A DNA stretch of 60,475 nt from Nitrospira sp. UBA2082. Its GTDB lineage: Bacteria > Nitrospirota > Nitrospiria > Nitrospirales > Nitrospiraceae. The notes beneath the pieces were generated by a model. The model did no database searches. It saw only the letters and a program-made list of their open reading frames with translations, and was not told where the DNA came from. The stretch covers positions 375,292 to 435,766 of the forward strand of contig DCZO01000001.1 of assembly GCA_002331335.1 (NCBI GenBank). Reading direction: 5' to 3'. The position numbers and the translations under genes are program-made. Positions 1 through 9,271 of the stretch are shown here, piece after piece (position 1 is the stretch's first letter; every line of letters begins with the position of its first letter).

Positions 1-3000
1 GTCGGCGATGTGAACGGGGATGGAACCACTGATGTTATGTTCAGCCGAACTTCAGTGAATACAAACTTTGGGACAAGAGTTGACGTAGCTAAGTCTCAGG
101 TCAGTAGCGGTGTAGGTCTATTGCGGTCGCTATCAAATGGTCTTGGAAGTATCCTTATATTTGCATATTCATCTTCATCCCAATCTACCAACACACGCTT
201 ACCCTATCCCGTGGATACCGTGACGAGCCTGACCACCTGCGATAACTGGAACAGCACGACGAGCACCTGTGTGGGGAACTCTTCTACCACCACCTACAGT
301 TATACCGGCGGCTACCATCATATTGGCGAACGGGAGTTCCGTGGCTTCAAGACTGCGGTGGTGACGAGTCCGGGGGCAAGTGATGCGGACAAGACGGTGA
401 CGACCACCTGGTTCCACCAGGGGAACGAAATCACTCCAGTAGACACCGAGGATCCTGGCCTCGCCAATGGCTACATGAAGGGCTCTCCCTATCGGGTGGA
501 AGTGCGACGCAAGAGTGACAACCTGCTCTATACTAAGACCGAAACCACCTATCTTGCCGATCAGGTTGGCACGAATACGACCGCGCCGTGGTTCACGCCG
601 CCGGCGCAAGTCGACACGTCAATCTGTGACGGCGGGCCCTGTACAACCACACGCGTGAGTTACGCCGCTGCAGACTACGATGCCTATGGCAATCTGAAGA
701 AGGAGAGCCACCACGGCAACCTAGCTGTGACCGGCGATGAGAAGACCATCGAGCGAGCATTCCTTCCGCCGAATACTACCGATTATCTCGTGAGCCTGCC
801 CATCCGGGAGAGCTACTATAAAGGCCTGAGTGTGGCGTCAGTGGATAAGCTTGCCGAAACCCTGTTCTACTACGACGGGACTGGCACGGGAAGCTGTACC
901 GCCACACCCACCGGCAGTAACACCACCGTCACCAAGGGCAAGCTCACCAAAACCGAACGGTGGCTGAACGGCGGGACCAATCCCGTGAGTGGGATGGAAT
1001 TTGATCCGACCACCGGGGTGCTGCTCTGTAGCCGGGATCCGCTTGGGAACAAGACCACGCTCACTTACGATCCGACCAAGACCTTCGTGCTGTCAGCCAC
1101 CAATCAACTCGGCCATGTTACCACCACCGTCTACTATGGGGTGAACTTAGAGCCGATCCCTCTCGCCACGGGCTTCTATGGGACGGTCAAGAGCGTGACT
1201 GATCTGAATGGCAAGGTGGTGAGCCATGAATATGATGCTCTGGGGCGGACAACCAAGACCACAGCGCCCGATGGCTTGATCACCCAAGTGACCTATCCGA
1301 CCCTCGCCGAGTTTGGCGTGATCGGCACGCAGAAGATCACGACCACGACCAGCGGGGCAAGCCTTCCCGCGGCCTTGACGAGCAGTACCTTCTTCGACGG
1401 GCTGGGCCGTACCTTCAAGAAGGAGAGCAGCGGTCCGAACGGCACGACCCTTGTGACCGAGACGCAGTACGATGTGCGAGGGCAGGTGTTCCGTACGAGT
1501 TTGCCGTATTTCAAAACGACCGAATCCGTCACCAATCGCTGGCGCACCATGACCTATGATGCGGTGGGCCGTGTGATCCAAGTCACCCATCCCGATACGT
1601 TGAGTGGCACGCCACTGACTACCAAGACCTGTTATGCGCCGTTCGTGACTGTCACCCTGGATCCGACCGGCGCCCGCAAGCGCGAGACCAAGGATGCCTA
1701 TGGACGGGTGGTCACTATTCAAGAGCACAATGCGCTCTATGCCAGCTGTAATCCTGCTGACGATCCGGGCGGCGTCTATGCCACGACAAACTACACCTAT
1801 GATCTCCTCGGCAATCTGACCAAAGTCGTCGATACGTTGGGGAACCGCACCACCATGCGGTACGACACCTTGAGCCGCAAGATTGCCATGTCGGACCCTG
1901 ACATGAGCACCAATGGGACCAGTACGTGTGCTGATCTGACTGCGCTCATGCCCAACGCGACGTATCCCTGGTACGCCGCGCCCTGCTGGAATTATAAATA
2001 CGATGCATCGGGGAATCTCACGCGTCAGACCGATGCCAAGAGTCAGCATCTCTGGTTTCAATACGACGGATTGAATCGGCGCACGCAAAAAGACTTCACC
2101 ACGCAGAAGGCGCTCGGCAGCGGCGATGTCGTCTATACCTATGATGATACGGTCACGACCTTTAACCGAAAGGGCCGGGTGAAACAAGTCGTCGATGCCG
2201 CGACGAATGTGACGTTCGAATACGATGCCATGGGAAGGATCAGCAAGAGCACCAAAGTCCTGGACGGCACCACCTATGTGACGAGCAGCATTTATGATGG
2301 TCTGGGCCGCTTGAAAGAAGTGACCTATCCGAGCAGTCCCGCAAAGACGGTGGAGTATTACTACACCGGACCAGTCTTGGAGAAGGTGCAAGATAAGGCG
2401 GGGAGTGGGACAACGATCTATGCCGCCTATTCCAACTACACCTCGCAGGGTCAGGCCCAAACCATCACCTACGGTAACGGAGTGGTGACCACCCATACCT
2501 ATGCGGATCCGGCGCATCCGACCTGCGTGCCGGCCAATAGCTTCAAGCTCTGTACGCTCAAGACGCAGAAGGGGACGGATCCGGTTCTTCAAGCCCTGAC
2601 CTATACCTTCACGGCGGACGGCAATGTGGATCTCATCACCGATCCGCTCAATGGGAATCACGACTTTGGCTATGACACGCTCGATCGGTTGACCAGTGCC
2701 ACGGGACCCTATGGCGCCGGGGGCGCCACAGCCACGCTGACCTATAGTTACAACCAGATCGGCAATCTGACGAATAACTCGCAGCTCGGCGCCTATACCT
2801 ATCCCACCAGCGGCGCGGGTGTGGTCCGCCCCCATGCGGTGACTTCGGCCGGTGCCAACACCTATTTGTACGACAATAACGGCAATCTGACGAGCGGTGC
2901 AGGGCGGACGTATACCTGGAACTTCGAAAACAAGCCGCTCACGATCGTGCAGGGTGGGGTGACCACGACGTTTGTCTATGACGGGGACGGCGGCCGAGTG

Positions 3001-4314
3001 AAGAAGATCGTGGGGAGTACCACGACCCGCTACATCAGCAAGTTCTACGAGTGTGACAATGCGAGTTGTTCCCGCTTCATCTGGGCGGGCAGTACCCGGA
3101 TTGCCACCATTGCTGCCAGCGGCACGATCCACTACTGGCATGGGGATCATCTGGGCAGTTCCAGTGTGATCACCGACAGTACCGGGGCGAAGGTCCAAGC
3201 CGTGACCTATTATCCCTACGGCGGCACCCGCACGAATCAGAGTTTTGGCACCCCCACCGTGGATGTGCCCTATAAATACACGGGCAAAGAACTGGACAAC
3301 ACGGGCCTCTATTACTATGAAGCGCGGTACTACGATCCTACGCTCGCACGATTTATCAGCGCTGATACGATCGTGCCTGACCCAAGCAATCCGCAGGCCC
3401 TCAACCGCTATGCCTATGTCCTGAACAATCCGCTTCGATATACGGATCCCACTGGGCACGGTATTTTTGATGATTTTGTGGACTTCTTCGAAGGCGTGGG
3501 CGAGGTGCTCGAAGCCACCTTTTACATGACGAATCCGATTGCCCTTACGGCGCGGATCATGTACGAGTATCCAAACCAGCCGGGCAAGTGGTTTAGCCCA
3601 ACCGTGCATTACAATCAGTTTCGAGAGTTTCGCCATCAATTGTATGACGGGCATGCTGACATGCTGGACGCCACGGGACTGGGGCTTCCCGCGCAGGGGT
3701 TTCGCGAACTTAAGAGGTTCGAGAATACGAGGACCGGGCGATATATTGAGGCGGGCGCGATTGTGGTGGGGCTAGGAATTGGCGCCGCCTTTTGCGGCGG
3801 GTGCTCGGCACCGGCTATAGGTGCCCTGATAGGAGGCTTTGTGGGGGCCGCGTCAGGATTCGCGGAAGCCGCCTATGCAGGAGCAGATCCTCTCCATGCC
3901 ACCGTGAGCGGGGGGGGCTATGGGGCCGCAGGTGGGGCCATCGGAGGCGCAGTGGGAGATATTGCGAGCGATGCTCTATTCAGACAATTAGTAGGGTTCG
4001 TACGAGCAGATCTTGCTCACGGGATTGCTAATGCTGGAGGTGCAATTGCGGGAGGCGCGGCCGCCGGAGGGGTCGATGCTGGTAGAAGCGGTGCAACTCT
4101 CGGCAGTATAGGGAAGGGGTTTGGATTTGGTGCCTTGGGTGGGTTTTTTGGAGGTGCCATGACACAGACATTCAGTCCAGCGCTTGATATGCATTTGGGA
4201 CAGAGCGGCAGTTTACTCCAAAAGGGTAAACTAGACTTCACGGCTCCTACTCGCACGTTTGTGGATGCAGGGATTGGTTGGACCGGCGAGTGGTTTGAGG
4301 AGCAAGCACACTAA
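1..4314 (+). CDS. RHS/YD-repeat giant protein, 5' end outside window (RHS-1)
   Basis: The reading frame is open from base 1, so the N-terminus lies upstream; 1437 residues are visible. It starts inside an FG-GAP/VCBS repeat (DVNGDGTTDV), passes through a TcdB-middle-like segment (SLSNGLGS), then dozens of YD repeats (YDALGR, YDLLGNLT, YDGLGRL) and the RHS core signature YYEARYYDPTLARFISAD, ending at DPTGH (3445-3459). The 284-residue tip after DPTGH holds a long Gly/Ala-rich, glycine-zipper-like hydrophobic stretch (about 3760-4170) and no enzyme motif I recognise. RHS proteins form a hollow shell around a C-terminal toxin or act as surface proteins; which applies here is not visible. It is paralogous to the split RHS at 18974-26728 and, unlike it, is continuous across the split point. 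The first 200 bases are more AT-rich than the rest. Confidence 0.95.
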   Translation, partial: VGDVNGDGTTDVMFSRTSVNTNFGTRVDVAKSQVSSGVGLLRSLSNGLGSILIFAYSSSSQSTNTRLPYPVDTVTSLTTCDNWNSTTSTCVGNSSTTTYSYTGGYHHIGEREFRGFKTAVVTSPGASDADKTVTTTWFHQGNEITPVDTEDPGLANGYMKGSPYRVEVRRKSDNLLYTKTETTYLADQVGTNTTAPWFTPPAQVDTSICDGGPCTTTRVSYAAADYDAYGNLKKESHHGNLAVTGDEKTIERAFLPPNTTDYLVSLPIRESYYKGLSVASVDKLAETLFYYDGTGTGSCTATPTGSNTTVTKGKLTKTERWLNGGTNPVSGMEFDPTTGVLLCSRDPLGNKTTLTYDPTKTFVLSATNQLGHVTTTVYYGVNLEPIPLATGFYGTVKSVTDLNGKVVSHEYDALGRTTKTTAPDGLITQVTYPTLAEFGVIGTQKITTTTSGASLPAALTSSTFFDGLGRTFKKESSGPNGTTLVTETQYDVRGQVFRTSLPYFKTTESVTNRWRTMTYDAVGRVIQVTHPDTLSGTPLTTKTCYAPFVTVTLDPTGARKRETKDAYGRVVTIQEHNALYASCNPADDPGGVYATTNYTYDLLGNLTKVVDTLGNRTTMRYDTLSRKIAMSDPDMSTNGTSTCADLTALMPNATYPWYAAPCWNYKYDASGNLTRQTDAKSQHLWFQYDGLNRRTQKDFTTQKALGSGDVVYTYDDTVTTFNRKGRVKQVVDAATNVTFEYDAMGRISKSTKVLDGTTYVTSSIYDGLGRLKEVTYPSSPAKTVEYYYTGPVLEKVQDKAGSGTTIYAAYSNYTSQGQAQTITYGNGVVTTHTYADPAHPTCVPANSFKLCTLKTQKGTDPVLQALTYTFTADGNVDLITDPLNGNHDFGYDTLDRLTSATGPYGAGGATATLTYSYNQIGNLTNNSQLGAYTYPTSGAGVVRPHAVTSAGANTYLYDNNGNLTSGAGRTYTWNFENKPLTIVQGGVTTTFVYDGDGGRVKKIVGSTTTRYISKFYECDNASCSRFIWAGSTRIATIAASGTIHYWHGDHLGSSSVITDSTGAKVQAVTYYPYGGTRTNQSFGTPTVDVPYKYTGKELDNTGLYYYEARYYDPTLARFISADTIVPDPSNPQALNRYAYVLNNPLRYTDPTGHGIFDDFVDFFEGVGEVLEATFYMTNPIALTARIMYEYPNQPGKWFSPTVHYNQFREFRHQLYDGHADMLDATGLGLPAQGFRELKRFENTRTGRYIEAGAIVVGLGIGAAFCGGCSAPAIGALIGGFVGAASGFAEAAYAGADPLHATVSGGGYGAAGGAIGGAVGDIASDALFRQLVGFVRADLAHGIANAGGAIAGGAAAGGVDAGRSGATLGSIGKGFGFGALGGFFGGAMTQTFSPALDMHLGQSGSLLQKGKLDFTAPTRTFVDAGIGWTGEWFEEQAH

Positions 4315-4502
4315 GTACCAGAGGGAAGTGCGCAGCTCTCAGAGACTACGATAAGTGAGAAATCTTCCTGAGAACATGGCATGTCGGTGGGCCTGAGGTA
4401 CTGTAATCCGGTGGAGGAGGGTCATCGCTCCTCCGCCGGGGTTCTCGCAATCAAATCCCGCATTATCTCTTCCATTCCGCCATTCCTTTCTGCGCCAAAG
4501 CC

Positions 4503-4550
4503 AATCCCCCCATTTGACAGGATTGTGCTGCGCGACAAAAAGCCTAGACT
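4503..4550 (+). promoter_or_regulatory. operator-promoter element, copy a (pseudopilin gene)
   Basis: The inverted repeat CAATCC ... GGATTG (4502-4525, with CCCCCCATTTGAC inside) is followed by a -35-like TTGTGC (4523-4528), a 16-base spacer and a -10-like TAGACT (4545-4550). The same arrangement stands before the pilin, the PilZ-secretin operon and the split RHS operon. The predicted transcript start is about 10 bases upstream of the pseudopilin ATG at 4568. The remainder of the gap from 4315 shows no gene. Promoter function is inferred from the conserved spacing. Confidence 0.55.
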
Positions 4551-4567
4551 GCGCAGCGATTGGTGCT

Positions 4568-5104
4568 ATGACTATTCACCCGACACCTGTTCACAACGAG
4601 AGGTGCAGTGGGGTGACGCTGCTTGAGATTCTGATCGCGATGGCGATCGTGCTGATCCTGGTGTCGATTGCCATGCCGCTCAGCAAGCTCACGGTCAAAC
4701 GTCAGCAGGAAATCGAGTTGCGTCAACAGCTGAGGATGTTTCGATCGGCGATCGACACATTCAAATTGGAGTGGAACCGGGACGGCGAGGTTCTCCTAGG
4801 TCCTGCCTGCATGAAGAATAAGCTGACGTGCAAAGAGGTCTCGAGTGTCCATGGCTATCCCAAATCCGTGGACGTGCTGTTCGGTGTGAAACTCGCTGGC
4901 GAGGAAGCGACGGTCAGAGGGACGACGGTGCGACGGTATCTGCGCGCGCTGCCACATGATCCCTTGACCGGCAAGACCGATTGGCTGTTTCGTTGCTATA
5001 AGGACGCGCCTAAGCCATCGAACTGGTGTGGGGAGGACGTCTACGATGTCATGACGCGTCACGAAGCGAAGGCTCTCGATGGGACGAATTATCACGACTG
5101 GTAG
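4568..5104 (+). CDS. type II/IV pseudopilin, GspG-like
   Basis: A 178-residue protein with a 15-residue leader ending in Gly, then V-T-L-L-E, so the prepilin peptidase site G/VTLLE has the +5 Glu of the family. A hydrophobic helix follows (LEILIAMAIVLILVSIAM). The C-terminal half has the DPLTG..W motif and paired Cys typical of GspG-like pseudopilins and ends YHDW. The ATG at 4568 is preferred over the upstream in-frame ATG at 4514, because the longer form would place about 33 residues before the cleavage site and start ahead of the predicted promoter. No good Shine-Dalgarno is seen. It probably joins a pseudopilus with the products of 5334 and 12989. Confidence 0.85.
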   Translation: MTIHPTPVHNERCSGVTLLEILIAMAIVLILVSIAMPLSKLTVKRQQEIELRQQLRMFRSAIDTFKLEWNRDGEVLLGPACMKNKLTCKEVSSVHGYPKSVDVLFGVKLAGEEATVRGTTVRRYLRALPHDPLTGKTDWLFRCYKDAPKPSNWCGEDVYDVMTRHEAKALDGTNYHDW

Positions 5105-5231
5105 AGGGAGCGCGTTTCCATGCTGTCTTCCCTTCCTATGCAAGCTGATAAAGGATCTTTGTCGACAGCGCGCATCGCATGTGTTGGCATTGATCGTTTC
5201 CTGAACTCACGTCGTAATTGTGCGCACACCC

Positions 5232-5281
5232 CAATCCCCCCATTTGACGGGATTGTCACTCTTCGCGGTTTTCGCTAGCCT
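5232..5281 (+). promoter_or_regulatory. operator-promoter element, copy b (pilin gene)
   Basis: CCAATCCCCCCATTTGACGG followed by GATTGTCA repeats the element before the pseudopilin almost base for base. A -35-like TTGTCA (5253-5258), 17-base spacer and TAGCCT (5276-5281) follow, giving a leader of about 45 bases before the pilin ATG. Confidence 0.5.
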
Positions 5282-5333
5282 CCGGCCAGTATCTCCCTCT
5301 TCCATATGAAACAATTTGCGAAGGAGGCGCGGT

Positions 5334-5942
5334 ATGACACAGCATGATAGACGCGAGCGCGGCTTCACTCTCATCGAGTTGATGATCGTCGTCGCGATCA
5401 TCGGGATTTTGGCGGCAATCGCCATTCCAAGTTTTCTCTCCTATCAACTCAAGTCGAAGACGGTCGAGGCGAAGACCAATCTCGCCGGGATCAAAACGGC
5501 AGAGTTGACCTTCGCGGCGGACCGTTCCTGCTATTTGTCGGTCCAGAGCAGCGGCTGGCCTGGCATCATCCCTGCGAATGGCGCGCAGGTGCCCTGGCCC
5601 GCGGCAGCGGCACAGCCCAGTGCGGGGGCGCTGTGCGTAAATCCGGTTACGGGGGCTCCCGCGTCGGCGGTGGGTACGTTCGGAGATGTCGGGTTCACCC
5701 CGTCTGGGCATGTGCGCTACAACTACCATCTGGCGGCGACTCAAAGTCGGACGCCGGCACCCGGGCCGACGACGAGCAACTGCCCGAACTGGCCGTCCGC
5801 AATTTCTTCGGGCGTAACGAGCGGACCCACGTCGGGATTCATCGCGCAGGCCGTCAGCGATCTCGATGGAGACGGGAAGCGCGGTGGATTTATGGTGTCA
5901 GAGGTGAGTCACGTGGTCGATTGCGCGCCGAACGTCTATTAG
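5334..5942 (+). CDS. pilA: type IVa pilin (major pilin candidate)
   Basis: A 202-residue prepilin: short basic leader MTQHDRRERG, cleavage site G/FTLIE, then the classic pilin helix FTLIELMIVVAIIGILAAIA. The variable C-terminal domain contains several Cys that can form the D-region disulphide. The ATG at 5334 has a strong ribosome binding site AAGGAGG at 5321-5327, so an upstream in-frame ATG at 5316 is rejected. It is followed by genes resembling pilG, pilH and pilI, the order known next to pilA in Myxococcus xanthus, which supports a real type IV pilus subunit rather than only a pseudopilin. Expression is likely controlled by the shared operator-promoter element just upstream. Confidence 0.9.
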   Translation: MTQHDRRERGFTLIELMIVVAIIGILAAIAIPSFLSYQLKSKTVEAKTNLAGIKTAELTFAADRSCYLSVQSSGWPGIIPANGAQVPWPAAAAQPSAGALCVNPVTGAPASAVGTFGDVGFTPSGHVRYNYHLAATQSRTPAPGPTTSNCPNWPSAISSGVTSGPTSGFIAQAVSDLDGDGKRGGFMVSEVSHVVDCAPNVY

Positions 5943-6049
5943 GAGGATGTTGAACCTTGCGTTAGGGTCATCTGTCAGTCCAACGAGACCTCGACGCAGG
6001 CGGGTCAATCGTCAATCGGGCGAGGTGTTGTTGAATCAGGAGCACGACT

Positions 6050-7051
6050 GTGGTCTCGGCTTCATCTGATGGGTCGACAGGATACCGGCTGCGCCTTTCG
6101 TTCCCACTCAAACTTCTCGGTTTATGGCGCACAGATCGGAATGCCAGCAATCACCGATCTTTCGCGTTAGTTGGATTGACATTTTGTCTGCTGTTGAGTC
6201 TGATCGTCTGGCTGCAGCATGAATTGGAACAGCGGATCGGCAGAATTGCGCAATCCCGCGAGCAGCTGCGCCTGCTGCCCAGTGGGGATGTGCTGAAACC
6301 GGCGTTGCTGGGCTATCACCACCTTGCCGCGGATGTGCTGTGGCTGCAAGTCGTTCAGGTGCTGGGGCAAAAGGAGATTCCGCAACCGGATTACGAATGG
6401 GCCTATCACGCACTCGATGTCATCACGACGCTGGACCCACGGTATGTCTATGCCTATGACGCTGGCGGGATCGTTCTGGCTGAGTTGGCTGGTGACATCG
6501 AATCGAGCAATCGTTTGCTCAAGAAGGGATTGGCCGCCAATCCTGAGGCCTGGCGCTTGGCCTTTCAGCTTGGGTTCAATCACTTCTTTCATTTGCATGA
6601 CTATCGCGCCGCCGCCGACTACATGGCCGTGGCGGCGCAGCTTCCCGGACGGCCAGCCTATGTGCCGGAGTTAGCGGCGAGGCTCTACGCGGAAGCGAAA
6701 CATCCGGACTTGGCCCTTCATTTTCTCGCATCGATGCGACAGAGCACGAGCGATCCTTCCGTCATCGAAGCGCTCGATCGCCGGCGTGACGAAGTTCTGA
6801 TTGAGCGGGATCTGGTTATGATCGAACAGGCAGTGGGCCGTTATTGGAAGCGGCATGGACGATATCCACTGTCGCTGGCGGTGTTGGCGGACGAACGGCT
6901 GCTTGATCGGATTCCCGTTGAACCGTTCGGTGGGACGTATGAACTGGATGTGGAAACGGGACAGGTGTGGAGCTCGACGCATCCCCGCCGGCTTCGGCTC
7001 TTTCGTCCGGATGAGATGCAGCCGTTCACCAGTGCGTCGGCCATGCCATGA
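6050..7051 (+). CDS. membrane-anchored TPR protein, PilG-like position
   Basis: A 333-residue protein starting at GTG 6050 with AGGAG 7 bases upstream. One transmembrane helix (about residues 40-58) is followed by a periplasmic TPR-like helical region (for example WAYHALDVITTLDPRYVYAYDAGGI and the NPEAWRLAFQLGF segment). The C-terminal part (RYWKRHGRYPLSLAVL... PVEPFGGTYELD) looks like the globular domain of a GspG-type pseudopilin without its helix. Its stop overlaps the start of the ABC ATPase by 4 bases, so the three genes to 8627 are translationally coupled. By position it corresponds to Myxococcus PilG, needed with an ABC transporter for pilus assembly; that equivalence is inference. Confidence 0.75.
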   Translation: MVSASSDGSTGYRLRLSFPLKLLGLWRTDRNASNHRSFALVGLTFCLLLSLIVWLQHELEQRIGRIAQSREQLRLLPSGDVLKPALLGYHHLAADVLWLQVVQVLGQKEIPQPDYEWAYHALDVITTLDPRYVYAYDAGGIVLAELAGDIESSNRLLKKGLAANPEAWRLAFQLGFNHFFHLHDYRAAADYMAVAAQLPGRPAYVPELAARLYAEAKHPDLALHFLASMRQSTSDPSVIEALDRRRDEVLIERDLVMIEQAVGRYWKRHGRYPLSLAVLADERLLDRIPVEPFGGTYELDVETGQVWSSTHPRRLRLFRPDEMQPFTSASAMP

Positions 7052-7866
7052 CCCTGTTCACCAGTGCGCTCAGAACCGTCGATTTGTGCAAGTCCTTTTC
7101 CAAAGGATTCTGGAGCCGTCCCGCTCCCGCGCTCGATCGCGTCAACCTCGATATTCGGCCAGGCGAGACGTTCGGCTTGTTGGGCCAGAACGGCGCGGGC
7201 AAGACGACGACGATGCGAGTGGCGCTGGGATTGATCCGTCCGTCCGCCGGCGAGGTTCGGATCTTCGACCGGCCTGCCCATGAGTGGGAAGCGAGGAAGC
7301 GGGTGGGATTTCTGCCGGAGGCGCCCTACCTCCATGACCATCTCACGGCAGAAGGATGTTTGCGGTTCTTTGGGCAACTGTGCGAGATGGACGGCATCGT
7401 CCTGGCCCGGCGAGTTGACACACTATTGGAACTTGTCGGACTGGCGCACGCCCGTTCCTGCCGTCTGCGGACGTTTTCGAAAGGCATGTTGCAGCGGGTG
7501 GCCATTGCCCAAGCGTTGATTAACGATCCGGATCTCTTGCTGCTAGACGAGCCGATGTCGGGGCTGGACCCGGTCGGGCGGCGGGAGATGCGACATGTGC
7601 TGCTTCGCTTGAAGCAGCAGGGGAAGACGATCGTGATGAGCTCCCATCTGCTCCATGATGTCGAAGTGCTGTGCGACCGTGTCGCCATTCTGCGGCATGG
7701 CCGGGTCGCAGCTGTCACGGAGGTCTGGAAGTATGCAGACGGAGAGACAGCGGGTGGGGAGCGGCGGGAATCCCCAGTTGGGCAGCAGGAAGAAGCCGGT
7801 ACAGGCTGTTCACTGGAAGATCTGTACTGCCGCGTCGTCACTGAGGGACGGGAGGTGGCCGTATGA
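7048..7866 (+). CDS. ABC transporter ATP-binding protein, PilH-like
   Basis: A 272-residue ATPase with Walker A GQNGAGKTTT, signature FSKGMLQRVAIAQAL, Walker B LLLLDEP, D-loop SGLD and switch His in MSSHLL. It overlaps the genes on both sides by 4 bases (ATGA), forming a compact transporter unit with the permease at 7863. The subfamily is the ABC-2 export type. Next to a pilin and a PilG-like gene it matches PilH of the Myxococcus pilGHI transporter. The substrate is unknown. Confidence 0.93.
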   Translation: MTLFTSALRTVDLCKSFSKGFWSRPAPALDRVNLDIRPGETFGLLGQNGAGKTTTMRVALGLIRPSAGEVRIFDRPAHEWEARKRVGFLPEAPYLHDHLTAEGCLRFFGQLCEMDGIVLARRVDTLLELVGLAHARSCRLRTFSKGMLQRVAIAQALINDPDLLLLDEPMSGLDPVGRREMRHVLLRLKQQGKTIVMSSHLLHDVEVLCDRVAILRHGRVAAVTEVWKYADGETAGGERRESPVGQQEEAGTGCSLEDLYCRVVTEGREVAV

Positions 7867-8627
7867 GAGGACTGCTCGCCATCGTGTGGATGTCGCTCCA
7901 GGAATATCTTCGGGACCGAGTCCTCTACGGCGGAGCGATGGTCGGCCTCTTGCTGGTGGCCAGTGCGGCGCTCTTCTCCAGGCTGACGGTTGGCAACCCG
8001 GACCGGATCATTCTCGATCTCGGCCTTGGCGCCGTACACTTTTTCAGCACCGTCATGGCGGTGTTTCTGGGGATCGGCGTGATCGGACGAGAAGTGGACC
8101 GACGCACGATTCATCTGATTCTGGCGAAACCCGTGCCGCGGTCGAGATTGATTCTCGGTAAGTTTATGGGACTCTCGCTGATGCTCCTCCTCAATCTGGG
8201 CGTTCTCTGTCTGCCGCTCATGCTGGTACTGATGCTGCTGGATGTGCCGATGACGCTCGGCCTATGGCAAGCGGTGGCGCTGATCTATGCTGAGACGTGT
8301 CTGGTGATGGGGGTGGCGCAGCTCTGCTCCACATCCACGACGGCGACGCTCGGCATGGTATTCACCCTCGCGTTTTACGTGATCGGCCACAGTATGGCGT
8401 ATGTGCAGGCGCTCGCAGGCAAGTTTGAGGGTGTTGCGCGAACACTTCTCAACGGTCTGACGCATCTCTTTCCGGACTTGGAGTATTTCAACCTCAAAGG
8501 GTATGTGCCGTACCACCAATCCCTTCCGGCTTTGGATTTCACGCTCGTGGTGGGTTATGCACTGGCCTACATGGCGTGTCTGTTGCTTGCGGCCATGGTG
8601 ATCTTTCAGCGGCGCGACTTCGTCTGA
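7863..8627 (+). CDS. ABC-2 type permease, PilI-like
   Basis: A 254-residue membrane protein with about six hydrophobic helices and the ABC-2 segment IGREVDRRTIHLILAKPV, which is the coupling-helix region typical of this permease class. It ends with a hydrophobic helix and a short basic tail (FQRRDFV). The start overlaps the ATPase stop. It should form the membrane channel for the ATPase at 7048. No terminator with a T-run is visible downstream in the 59 bases before the convergent gene. Confidence 0.9.
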   Translation: MRGLLAIVWMSLQEYLRDRVLYGGAMVGLLLVASAALFSRLTVGNPDRIILDLGLGAVHFFSTVMAVFLGIGVIGREVDRRTIHLILAKPVPRSRLILGKFMGLSLMLLLNLGVLCLPLMLVLMLLDVPMTLGLWQAVALIYAETCLVMGVAQLCSTSTTATLGMVFTLAFYVIGHSMAYVQALAGKFEGVARTLLNGLTHLFPDLEYFNLKGYVPYHQSLPALDFTLVVGYALAYMACLLLAAMVIFQRRDFV

Positions 8628-8686
8628 AACCGAGCCACTCCCTGCTTACTGTATTCGATCGCCCCAAAGTTCTCTTGGTATACGAG

Positions 8687-9241
8687 TTACGGGTTTGAGG
8701 TCGGGATAGTCTGAAGAAATACCGAGCGTTGGGTTGCCTGGTCCGGTGGCAGAGGTGCAGGGCAGGGCTGGGCGCTGAGCGGATTGACCGGGTTTAACCC
8801 AGGGTCGCAGAGGCGAGTGCCCGGTATCGGCGGGGCAATGGCTGTTCCTGTATCTGGAGGGATCCCCATGGCGTCATGATCGGGCGAGGTCATCGTCAGA
8901 GTCTGCCCAGGGAACTGCTCAGGCTGAACGGCCATTGAAGGACCGGAGGATGGCTGTGGCTCAGTATGGGGCGTGTAGGTGGGAGGCGTGGGTGTGTGGC
9001 CCATCTGTGCAGGCGGAAGAGACTGAACCGGGACACAGTTGCCGAGTTGCGCCGTGCTGTCCGTATACGTCAGCGCACCGGAGGCATCACGGCATTGGAA
9101 GAGTGAGCCTGCTTGTATTGGGGTGTCACTCAGCAACGAAGTGATGCCCGCAGAGGCGGCGGCGATGATGAGCCGCAAGCAGAACAACGTTGCCAGGTTC
9201 GGGTGCGATGGAGCCTGCCGCGTTATGCGAACGTGGGCCAT
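8687..9241 (-). CDS. exported DUF4124-like proline-rich protein
   Basis: Reading from ATG 9241 gives 184 residues; GTG 9268 is an alternative start only 3 bases after the regulator stop, but GGAAAG before 9241 favours the shorter form. The N-terminus has a hydrophobic export segment (LFCLRLIIAAASAGI). The short motif LFQCRDASGALTYTDS resembles DUF4124, a small domain of secreted proteins with conserved Cys. The rest is low-complexity, rich in Pro, Thr and Gln. It lies just downstream of the LuxR-type regulator on the same strand and is probably co-transcribed. The function is not known. Confidence 0.7.
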   Translation of the reverse strand: MAHVRITRQAPSHPNLATLFCLRLIIAAASAGITSLLSDTPIQAGSLFQCRDASGALTYTDSTAQLGNCVPVQSLPPAQMGHTPTPPTYTPHTEPQPSSGPSMAVQPEQFPGQTLTMTSPDHDAMGIPPDTGTAIAPPIPGTRLCDPGLNPVNPLSAQPCPAPLPPDQATQRSVFLQTIPTSNP

Positions 9242-9271
9242 ACAAGGATCTTTCCGGAGCAAGGTCACAGC

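Noticed and set aside
1147..3654. 835-residue open frame on the minus strand inside RHS-1
   Set aside because: It mirrors a clear RHS reading frame, is rich in Arg, His, Gly and Ile with no family motif, and results from the lack of stops opposite repetitive YD codons.
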